DNA of 64,000 nucleotides, taken from contig NW_003155737.1 of assembly GCF_000003605.2 (NCBI RefSeq), forward strand, positions 815,500 to 879,499, read 5' to 3'. Positions 56,123 to 64,000 of this stretch are shown in pieces. Position 1 is the stretch's first letter, and every line of letters starts with the position of its first letter. The translations under genes were made by a program, and so were the position numbers. The notes beneath the pieces were generated by a model. It searched no databases. It saw nothing but the letters and a program-made list of their open reading frames with translations, and was not told the DNA's origin. This stretch comes from Saccoglossus kowalevskii. Its lineage: Eukaryota; Hemichordata; Enteropneusta; Harrimaniidae.

Positions 56123-57116
56123 ATATACGGTTCTAGTTCAATTGGTGACAGCGTATGAAGGAGCAGAAATCAAGTTAAATTGTTCGTTGTCTTGGGCCGT
56201 CGTCAGACTGTCTATTTCTTCTGATCAGAATAATATCAATGCTGATCATTTATTAATTATTTTCACTTCTCGCACTGTCAGTACTGCGATGACGTGCATC
56301 TTTCACCATCAATGGTCGTTTTCTCAAGTGCCACCACTAATTAAAATGTATTTCAAGTGCACATGTAAGATTCGAACTGTGTCGTGGATATAGTCCACTG
56401 TCACTATTGAATTTATTAATTTGTCATTGAAGTGTTGCTCTGCTTCTTTTCTGTACACTCTTCTAGTATCATTAGCAACGCTTTCACATGCTCTCCTCAT
56501 CTCATCACAAGTCACACTTTTGAACTGTCGAAACAACCTTTGCTCGTTATAATATTTACAAAGTCATAGAAAGAAATTTCTAATGATTTAAGGAGACTCT
56601 TGGTTAATATAGACAGATTGGCAGTGCTGCGTAAGTGGAATCTGGGCTAATACTGACAGATTTGTCATGTCGTCGGTAGGCACAGAAATGATAGATATTT
56701 TGAATCATTTCAAAGTTGTCTTTTCACGTTCAGCTTTGATGTTCAGCTCTTGTTAACTGATGGATGTCATTATTAAAAATGAACGATGGTCGTAACAGTA
56801 AATTCATGCCCAAATCGCTGATGTTTTAATCATGGTACATTCTTCGCTTTCAATCTCTTACAATATACGGTTCTAGCTTAATTATAATTTACTGGTAAAG
56901 TATAATACAGAACGTGACGACAGCTTATAAAGGCGAATGATTCTATTGTGCCTATCGGAAATCTCGTTCAATAAATTGTTCGTTGTTTTGGGCCGTCGTC
57001 AGACTGTCTATATATTAGGATCATAATGATATCAATACTCCCGCACCGATCGTAACAATAAAATCATGCCCACATTGCTCAGGTTTTAATCGTGGTACAT
57101 TCTTCGCTTCCAATTA
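56123..57116. repeat. Diverged segmental duplication (order B-A-B-A)
   Basis: Segment B (ATATACGGTTCTAG ... GGGCCGTCGTCAGACTGTCT) lies at about 56123-56246 and 56863-57040. Segment A (CATGCCCA...GGTACATTCTTCGCTT) lies at 56785-56855 and 57048-57116. The spacing differs between copies, so one has internal deletions. Confidence 0.7.
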
Positions 57117-58788
57117 CTATGTAAGTTGCCGCAGAATGGACAATTAGAGTATAATACCTATGGGTGATTTGTTGCAATATCAGCCCCAATATTTACACCA
57201 AATGATATTTATGCAAATCACGTGTGTTAATTTAACATATGTATTAATGTATTATGAATTATTGTTTCATATTACATCGGCAAATATGATTGGTTCATTG
57301 GAATTTGAGATTGCGATGTCACCTACAGTCACCTCACAATTTATTTTGTGATAATTGTTTGAAATATGATCAATCTGAATGTTTTTACTATATACCGATA
57401 TTTCCATGCATTCACCAAAATGCGTTTTCGTTTTGACTGCACTCATCCTTGAAAAATTCGCAAGTTCTAATTTTCTCAACCTTACCTTAGCAGCGCAAAC
57501 AATTCGTTTCCTCACAGAGCCGCCACTTGCTTGCCAATTTACTGTTGCGATGAGTGAAGACCACTGATAGAATTAGCCCCGAATTTAATTAGCAGACGTG
57601 TTGCCAATATATCTCTATAGCCGTAAATACATTAATGGTTCCAAAAAAATAAATGATTTGTGTAAACGTAGGCGATAAACTGTCCACAAGGTACGTTTAA
57701 TGAATGACGTTCTTGTATATATGTAAATACAATAAATAACGATTTTTGATGTTTCCGCTGAGGAAACAGCTGGAAATATAAAAATAAATCTGATATCATG
57801 GGTCACTCGTTGAATATCTTCCATAAATTGTGTAATTATATTAATATTTAACTGTTACACCTAATATCATTCGACTATGTGACTACACAATTATGGCTAG
57901 CTTAACTATACTTATAATGAATTGATGTAATTCTTTTCAATATTTAATAACATATATTTATATTTAAATAACAGAAGCACTATAATGTACTAATGGCTAG
58001 GGTGTATGCCGGCGTCTGCCGTATCTCAAACTGTAAATTGCTCGTTTCAGGGCTAAATGTCTTTTAGGAATGAATAAATGAATGACATTATATTACATCA
58101 AAATCGTGAACGTATCGATTTCAATGATAAATATCAAAATATCGAATATTATATTAAAACTTATTAATCGGCATTCAGAGATGACGACAAAGGAGTGGGC
58201 TATGATTCACCTAAACACGATGTTCCATTAATTCACAACGTTCAGTTTCTGCAGTGGGCATTGTATGTAACACGATACTAAATGTAGTATTATCACCATG
58301 GCAACATAATTCGTATCGACTTATTATATTTGTTTAACTACGTGAAATTACATTGTATGTCGGCCTCTAATGTCATTGCCCAGTTTCCGTTCTTTCCCCT
58401 AGTGCGATGGTATTTCACTTCACCCGGGAAGGGAAGGGACAAGGTAACGCCCCTTAAGCTGGCACTACTTGTATCAGCAACGTGTTTGTGAAATGTTATC
58501 AGAATGAATTTTCATCAAACCTTTCGGATATCTGAAATATGGGTCCTGTGAGCAAGCTTATGGTGCATAATCAGATTCAATCCTTACACAACATATAATT
58601 TCTATATGTACTTGTTATGTACTGTATTAATCAACAAACTTAAACTCTTGTCAAAATACCTGTATTCAATGGTCATAATTATCTGTTGTTTTCAAGTTGT
58701 TCATAAAACGAAGATATACTTTTGTGAACTGTTTTTTACCACTTCTTGGCCGATGTTCATAACTCTCACGCTAATGAATGTACTACAG

Positions 58789-58892
58789 TTTGTTGCAGAC
58801 GTTATAAATGGTTCTAGAATACTGGAAATCGTCGGTTACAGCATTTCCCTGGCCTGTCTCCTGGTGGCGTTCTTTATATTTTGTTATTTCAG
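58789..58892 (+). CDS. Class B1 GPCR coding exon 4: juxtamembrane stalk and TM1
   Basis: The exon starts after CTACAG (AG at 58787-58788) and ends before GTAAAT at 58893, encoding residues 108-141 plus two bases of codon 142. A second CAG eight bases into the exon would give an immediate stop in the required phase, which fixes the acceptor. Residues 108-120 are the stalk, with a possible glycosylation site at N114-G-S. Residues 121-141 are the hydrophobic TM1 helix with the class B GYSISL motif; its serine is the family's TM1 reference position. The exon joins phase 0 to exon 3, so no further ectodomain exon is needed. Confidence 0.92.
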
Positions 58893-60057
58893 GTAAATAT
58901 GGAAATGTTACATTTGCATGTGATAATGTGTTTTTTTCAATCATCTGTTTACATCACAGTTGGTTTATTTTGACAGAACTTAAACATATCAAATCTATTT
59001 CCGTGACATTTTGCACTGCATGCCGTTATCTGTTACGTGCTGTGCCTCAAGCAATGAACCAACTGAGGTTGTGACATTACAATTATTTTATTCAACTCAT
59101 AAGGGGATTTTTTATAAATCAATAAACAGGGCATTATGTTTAATTTTTAATTGCATATAATCTTTGGATTTTGAGAAGAGTTTTCTAATTGTAACATGTT
59201 ATTTGACCTGAATATATTTTGTAACTTATGAAGTAAAACCACAGTCTGTAAAAATGCTGTCCAGATGGTGTTAAAGCGGGAGGGTCGTCACCTGCGCACG
59301 CGCGGGAATTGAGTCCCAAGCGACGATAACAACACACGCTAAAACGCTTGGATCATGGGTAGACGCTTGTTTAAAAACAATGACACGCTACGGCCATCTG
59401 ACGCATGCGTATGTGACGACTCCCTCGCTTTAACTATGTAAATTACAGAAGTGTTGGGGCAGCAAATTAGGGAGCACACTTGCCCACCAATAGCAAGCCA
59501 CTTTTTACTAAACAGACGACCAACAATTCAAATATTACCCATCATTTTCCCACCACCAAATGCTAGTAATTTCTAAAAACAAAATATTTTAAATAAGTTT
59601 ATGGAGTTTTACTCACCTGGGAAGTATCCAAGTTTGCGTTGGTCACATCTGCTTAGCCAAAACCAAAGTTGGTTAGCAAGTTTGTTAACTTGCTGTCCCA
59701 ATAAACGTATTGCGAACGGCAAATACATGTCAGTATCTCAGAATTTATCGAGGTCAGATGCGGTGGGAAAATAAAACTCAATACATACACATGGAGAGAA
59801 ATTGCATTGTGTCATTAAAATGCTTTTCCATGAGTAATTCGATGAGAGGATTTCCGTTTAAAATCAACAGTGTAAACTGCTCATGCGCGAATATTAAAGG
59901 ATCACCAGCTAAGTATTTGGCATCTTTTTATTTACAAATCATTTCATGTGCACACTTGCTACACAAGAGGTTGTTGTGAGACATGGTTAGCGACTCTAAA
60001 TAGTAATTATCAAACGACATCCAAATTCATAAAACACTTGTGTTATCCATATTTCAG
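58893..60057 (+). other. Receptor intron 4 (1.2 kb) with MITE
   Basis: GTAAAT...TTTCAG, phase 2. Besides the TTAA-flanked MITE at 59270-59434 I see nothing else. Confidence 0.75.
59270..59434 (-). mobile_element. TTAA-flanked MITE, copy 3 (best preserved)
   Basis: A 165-bp element with terminal inverted repeats of about 33 bp. The left end reads GTTAAAGCGGGAGGGTCGTC and the reverse complement of the right end reads GTTAAAGCGAGGGAGTCGTC. Relative to copies 1 and 2 it is in the opposite orientation. TTAA is present at each end. It lies within receptor intron 4, away from the splice sites. Confidence 0.8.
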
Positions 60058-60208
60058 GAGTCTACAATGCGAAAGAACAACAATACACAAGCAGCTGTTT
60101 TTATCTTTATTAATTCGAACGGTTCTAGATATTATATTATATGTAGATAACACGTATAGGATGCAAGAATTCACTACCGGACATAAACCACCGTCTATCG
60201 GAAAAGTG
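60058..60208 (+). CDS. Class B1 GPCR coding exon 5: ICL1, TM2 and start of ECL1
   Basis: The acceptor is ATTTCAG ending at 60057 and the donor is GTAGGT at 60209. Together with the two carried bases it encodes residues 142-192 and ends in phase 0. It begins with RSLQCERTTIHKQLF, the ICL1 and TM2 signature of class B receptors; H152 belongs to the conserved polar lock with the TM3 glutamate. TM2 runs to about residue 171 and is followed by a polar, proline-containing ECL1 (172-192). Confidence 0.93.
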
Positions 60209-60811
60209 GTAGGTTGGATATTGAGATAATATATGTTTCACAGAAATAATATATTCTTGTTTACTTCAATTTGAACTCGATATGTATCATTCCCTTCTCT
60301 AAGTCAGCATACAAATCACTTACAGCATATTTCGATCTCTAAGCAACCATTGTGTAGATAGATGGCTAAATCGATAGCAACAAGGACTCGTGAAAATGCC
60401 AGCGGTTCCTTTTTCCACTACAAAACTGTGGAAATGCGAATTATCTGTTTGATCGTTAATCTTCAGTTCGGGAACTCGATATTTTAATATAAAAAATCTA
60501 AAGCTGACGGCTTCAATGTGAAATGTTACAACAAAGAGACTGTTTTATTTGTGCGTTTCGAAGTGTATAACATTGGCTCTGCATCAAATCAATATATTTT
60601 GAACGAAGATGCCTATAGAACGTATTTAATAGAGGGATTGGTGCACAGTCCTGTCATATATTCAAAAATTCAATAAAAGCTCCGTTGACACCCGCTCGCA
60701 ATACAGAATAGCAGAAGAAAGCTGAGCCTGCCACAATTAGATATTTTGAGGAAAAAAAGGATAGCAACAGAGATTTGTTCAACGGTGCATTGACAGTAAT
60801 TTCTCTTTCAG
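60209..60811 (+). other. Receptor intron 5 (603 bp)
   Basis: GTAGGT...TTTCAG, phase 0. No feature seen. Confidence 0.75.
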
Positions 60812-60965
60812 AAAGGACTCTGTGAAACGTTTGAGTACTTCAGACAGTACACTCGATTCTGTGTGTTTTCCTGGATGTTCGTCGAAGGTCTATACTTAAA
60901 CGGGATGATTACAGCAGCTGTTTTTCAAAAGCCCAATTTTAAGCTATATTATTTCATAGGATGGA
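60812..60965 (+). CDS. Class B1 GPCR coding exon 6: ECL1 end, TM3, ICL2 and start of TM4
   Basis: The acceptor is TCTCTTTCAG ending at 60811 and the donor is GTAAGT at 60966. The exon encodes residues 193-243 plus one base of codon 244. Cys196 is the TM3-side partner of the ECL2 disulfide. SWMFVEGLYL (212-221) is the diagnostic TM3 core, with E217 as the family's conserved glutamate. The residue after YL is Asn222, where histidine is usual in the family. ICL2 follows with QKPNFKLYY, and the exon ends in the GW of TM4. Confidence 0.95.
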
Positions 60966-61611
60966 GTAAGTCATCTATTTGTTTGCATTCTTTGAAACAA
61001 ACAATGGATTTTATTTGTTCCATATAATCAAAAAAATCCACACAAGACATACTTGTAACGTTATCTATTATTATGCAATTTTATGTTATTTTCTTGTAAA
61101 AATATTAGTATTTTCCTTCATCGACATTCACACAAGTATATATATATATATATAAACTACACTTTTGCGAGACTACATATAAAAAGGCGTGTCGGTGTTT
61201 TTATGTGCGTTGTTGAAACCACCTCAGGACATTAATATTCATTTGCAAAATATACCAGGCTGTTATTTCTATTGAACTCGTATATAAACTCAATTATGTA
61301 AACCTAGTAATCTTAAGTTTGTTATGCTTGTTTTACTGAAACAATCGCTGCGAGGAACATTTCATCATTGACTCGTTTCCATGGAAACATAGAAAACATT
61401 CCTTCGTTCAGAGTGATACAGCTTGAAGCCTATATCGCAGGATTTGATGTTGTGATAATGGACCATTAATATAAATCCATTTACCTACTCATTATGTATC
61501 ATTCATTAATGTTATAAACTTAAATGCGTGATAACCGACAGTCATTATTTTCATTTTGGATCTACGTGTAGTTGAATTGCACTAAATATTTTACGATGTA
61601 ACAGGCAATAA

Positions 61612-62097
61612 GGGACGACGTCAAAAGATCGATGTCGGATAAAAAACTTATTTCCTTTAGTTTGGGGGTGGGGGGTTTTGACCTTAAAAAGTTTCCATCC
61701 TACAAAAACGATTTTATTTTTTAATGAAGTCAAAAAAATCTTGGAGTATTTGTAGTTCGTTTTTTTCTATCCAATCATGGACAGAAATAACCGAAAAGGG
61801 AAAAAACAGAAAAATGGGTTTGGTTCGAATGTAAATCTGTGCGTCAAATGAGGTGCATTTGTAAAATCTTTTTACACCCACCCGACAACCAACTGCTATG
61901 NNNNNNNNNNNNNNNNNNNNNNNNNNNNNNNNNNNNNNNNNNNNNNNNNNNNNNNNNNNNNNNNNNNNNNNNNNNNNNNNNNNNNNNNNNNNNNNNNNNN
62001 NNNNNNNNNNNNNNNNNNNNNNNNNNNNNNNNNNNNNNNNNNNNNNNNNNNNNNNNNNNNNNNNNNNNNNNNNNNNNNNNNNNNNNNACGTCGTCCC
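61612..62097. mobile_element. Harbinger-like non-autonomous element with TAA target duplication, interior partly N
   Basis: The left end GGGACGACGT (61612) and right end ACGTCGTCCC (to 62097) are exact inverted repeats. TAA flanks both sides (61609-61611, 62098-62100). A 3-bp TWA duplication and GGG-starting ends are typical of PIF/Harbinger transposons. The interior includes a G-rich GGGGGTGGGGGG stretch and the assembly gap, so coding content cannot be assessed. Confidence 0.6.
61901..62087. other. Assembly gap (187 N)
   Basis: A run of N inside the transposon in intron 6. The phases of exons 6 and 7 match across it. Confidence 0.99.
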
Positions 62098-62449
62098 TAA
62101 GTACGATGGTTTATTAGATATGTCTGTTCACGGTTTCTCTATCACAGAACTGTGGTCTGTTTCACTTTTCATGATTAATATCTTCGCAAGTCTAAAACAG
62201 CGTTAATACGAATGGCGTCTAGTTACTTTATCATTAAAACTCATAGTCGGACGTTTACGTGTCTAAAATTTCTCCCTAATTATCGTCACATCTTCAGCTA
62301 CGAATCCAGTCTTTGAACTTCAGAATTTTTACTGCACTGTTCTGAACTTAAATGAATCATAATGGAATTCACTAGACTACATGCACTCTGAGAAGTAATT
62401 ACATTCATTTATCTGATATGTACAATCCCATTCACTATTGTTTTTTCAG

Positions 62450-62510
62450 TATTGCCATTATTCCCAGTGACAGCGTGGGCCATTACAATGAAATTTACAA
62501 CAGAACAAGC
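62450..62510 (+). CDS. Class B1 GPCR coding exon 7: TM4
   Basis: This 61-base exon starts after TTTTTTCAG (AG at 62448-62449) and ends before GTGAGT at 62511. It completes Ile244, encodes residues 245-263 and gives two bases of codon 264. The reading is ILPLFPVTAWAITMKFTTEQ, a hydrophobic TM4 with the family's proline (P246) and a conserved AWA. The usual GWGxP reads GWILP here, with isoleucine in place of the second glycine. The exon is small, but both phases match its neighbours. The N gap at 61901-62087 lies in the preceding intron and does not interrupt the reading frame. Confidence 0.9.
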
Positions 62511-63013
62511 GTGAGTGAGACAGTTACTTTTTTTTGCGGCATTACTACTATTTATAATATTCGTGGAAATGAAATTTCGGATATCCGTAAATTACTTCGA
62601 ACCCCGTCGTCCATATAACTGTCATGTTGAAAAGAGTTATCGAATATCAACGGATTAAATGGAGCACAGTACATCCAGTGCTGGTGATTAAGTATTGTAG
62701 CATACCGGGTACATATGTCGTTGGTACTCGGTCAGTACGCTCGTTACAAATTACATTGTGAAACGTATTCTGCGTGCGTTAATTAGTTGCCTCTGCTCAG
62801 CAGAAATGTATCTAGTCGTTTAAATGTCTTGTATTACTTGTCAACGTATTGTGTATTTGCATATGTCAGCCCCATGAGACGGATGACAGGCATGCACGGG
62901 ACATGATTTAACATGTATGTCTTCACATACATCAGTGATGTGACACGTCACCACTTTATTATTACAACACAAATACAATAATTGTTAATGCATAATGTGT
63001 ATTGTTGTTACAG
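62511..63013 (+). other. Receptor intron 7 (503 bp)
   Basis: GTGAGT...TTACAG, phase 2. No feature seen. Confidence 0.75.
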
Positions 63014-63083
63014 TTGTTGGTTTGGTTATGTGAAATCGCCGTATTATTGGATTGTTGAAATCCCGAGAAACCTTATTTTACTT
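63014..63083 (+). CDS. Class B1 GPCR coding exon 8: ECL2 and first part of TM5
   Basis: The acceptor is GTTACAG ending at 63013 and the donor is GTAAGT at 63084. The exon completes Ala264 and encodes residues 265-287, ending in phase 0. CWFGY (265-269) supplies the ECL2 cysteine that pairs with Cys196, followed by the conserved tryptophan. YYWIVEIPRNLILL then enters TM5. The WI.E.PR wording is typical of invertebrate PDF-receptor-like and calcitonin/CRF-like receptors. Confidence 0.93.
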
Positions 63084-63768
63084 GTAAGTGACATCATAAC
63101 TAGTTTATGAGTGATAAACGTGAAATATTTCTCTATAACAGAGAAAATAATTGGTTCACATTGTTAGTGAACGTGCGCCCTCTTCCAGAAAGTGATATTT
63201 TGGAAGTCATGCATTTACCAGGATGTATGATCTTTTGGATGTCATGCAAATAACAATACCCCAATAATAGAGTGACAACTACGATCACTACAAGCAATAT
63301 ATGACACTGTTTCGTGATAGTCGGTGATAAAGCCGTTTTAGAAGTCCTATAGTAATCTTTCTGTTCAGAATCAGATTATTGCAATTAGATAATATTAATA
63401 TAGTTATACGGTTCTATGATATCAATCATAATATACAGCAAATGAAAAATTGGGAGTTATCATTTAATATCATGTGTGGTCTATTCATAATCTCCATACA
63501 TGTATTTCTTTTCACTATAAAATTAATAAATTATAGCAGTTTTATGTATATGCATATTTAAGTTATGAATATTGAACTGTACAGGCTTTCACAAATGTAC
63601 ATTTTGCAATGCATACATGTACAGTAACTGACAGAAATTTACTGTTTTCCTTTATCTAAGCTTTCAGAAAATATATACATTGTCGTAGTGACATGTACAC
63701 GTACTGGAAGAGCGAAAGAGAGAGGCTTACTAAATAAATTAATCGTTAAGATATTCCATTTATTACAG
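63084..63768 (+). other. Receptor intron 8 (685 bp)
   Basis: GTAAGT...TTACAG, phase 0. AT-rich, no feature seen. Confidence 0.75.
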
Positions 63769-63854
63769 ATAAACTTAGGATTCCTGATAAACATAATACG
63801 AATACTTGTGACGAAGCTTCGAGAAAGCAACACAAGCGAAACGCAACAACTCAG
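63769..63854 (+). CDS. Class B1 GPCR coding exon 9: end of TM5 and ICL3 (gene continues off the edge)
   Basis: The acceptor is TTATTACAG ending at 63768 and the donor is GTAGGC at 63855. The exon encodes residues 288-315 plus two bases of the next codon. INLGFLINIIRIL is the TM5 pattern with the family asparagine (N289), and VTKLRESNTSETQQLR forms ICL3, a G-protein contact region. The KLR and TSE wording closely resembles CRF/DH44 and PDF receptors. The remaining exons (TM6, TM7, C-tail) should start in phase 2 downstream of the window. Confidence 0.93.
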
Positions 63855-64000
63855 GTAGGCATAGCTTAACGTGAATGTTAACTGTTCACTTCATGTCTTA
63901 CCACTCACGATTCAGTAGCCCGTAGTTATTTGATATACGGTACTTCAAGGTGTTATACGCACTCAATCACAGTAAAACATCTCACTTGGTAATTGTTGCC

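Larger units (their letters stand above)
50079..58788 (+). other. Receptor intron 3 (8.7 kb)
   Basis: GTAAGC...CTACAG, phase 0. It holds degenerate direct repeats at 50660-51060, a duplicated segment at 56123-57116, the 35-bp minisatellite, and an unexplained ORF-bearing stretch around 52327-53409 whose origin I do not recognise. Confidence 0.65.
60966..62449 (+). other. Receptor intron 6 (1.5 kb) with transposon and gap
   Basis: GTAAGT...TTTCAG, phase 1. It contains a (TA)n run near 61138-61154 and the Harbinger-like element with the N gap. Confidence 0.75.
35614..63854 (+). other. Family B1 GPCR gene locus (PDF-receptor-like), nine coding exons, 3' end cut off
   Basis: This span covers the start codon to the last visible exon of a secretin-family (class B1) receptor. 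Joining nine exons at GT-AG sites gives 947 coding bases (315 codons plus two bases) with matching phases at all eight joins. The product has six ectodomain cysteines at residues 9, 24, 38, 52, 68 and 84, and a CWP motif at 38-40. TM1 carries GYSISL (123-128), TM2 the family histidine (H152), TM3 the EGLYL motif (217-221), ECL2 a CW pair (265-266), and TM5 ends in a KLR motif (303-305) followed by ICL3. The family couples peptide hormones to G proteins, often Gs and cAMP. The TM3-TM5 and ICL3 wording recalls invertebrate PDF receptors and also CRF/DH44 receptors. I am sure of the class but only moderately sure of the subfamily. TM6, TM7 and the tail are outside the window. Confidence 0.9.

Noticed and set aside
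58606-58896. Single-exon reading of the 96-codon ORF as a membrane protein
   Set aside because: Only its 3' part (from 58789) is receptor sequence (TM1). The 5' part is intron read-through before the acceptor.
61839-62206. ORFs across the N gap
   Set aside because: Most of their length is N; they are artefacts of translating the gap.

Overview
The window is non-coding-rich eukaryotic DNA: low GC, no operons, many micro- and minisatellites, several short inverted-repeat transposons, one decayed LINE end and two runs of N (27626-27698 and 61901-62087). The one gene I can support is a spliced, plus-strand family B1 (secretin-type) G protein-coupled receptor with GT-AG introns of about 0.5 to 12.4 kb. 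Its sequence looks most like protostome PDF-receptor-like or CRF/DH44-type receptors. Together with the gene structure and the repeat types, this suggests a marine lophotrochozoan, perhaps a mollusc. That placement is inference, because no species marker such as rRNA or mitochondrial DNA is present.

Layout. Bases 1-35551 are intergenic or upstream DNA without a supportable gene. They hold two copies of a TTAA-flanked MITE (436-592, 9261-9360), a candidate hAT-like element (9675-10175), a 38-bp minisatellite (11451-12068), a degenerate array (19130-19500), a near-duplication around the first assembly gap in which one copy carries a 208-bp TA-flanked MITE (27323-28212), a 42-bp-arm hairpin (29071-29179) and a 68-bp tandem array (30985-31318).

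Bases 35614-63854 hold nine coding exons. The intron phases chain without conflict (1,1,0,2,0,1,2,0,2), giving 315 complete codons plus two bases. The exons encode the six-cysteine hormone-binding ectodomain (exons 1-3), TM1 (exon 4), TM2 (exon 5), TM3 (exon 6), TM4 (exon 7), ECL2 and the start of TM5 (exon 8), and the end of TM5 with ICL3 (exon 9). TM6, TM7 and the C-terminal tail must lie beyond the right edge. The introns contain a LINE 3' remnant (42990-43490), minisatellites of 48, 37 and 35 bp, a third copy of the TTAA MITE and a TAA-flanked Harbinger-like element that contains the second gap.

The receptor is the only functional unit seen. It would sit in the plasma membrane, bind a peptide hormone through the ectodomain and signal through heterotrimeric G proteins. 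Open points are the missing signal peptide, an upstream ORF overlapping the start, and an unusually long loop between ectodomain cysteines 2 and 3. I saw no CRISPR array, rRNA, tRNA, viral gene or toxin gene.
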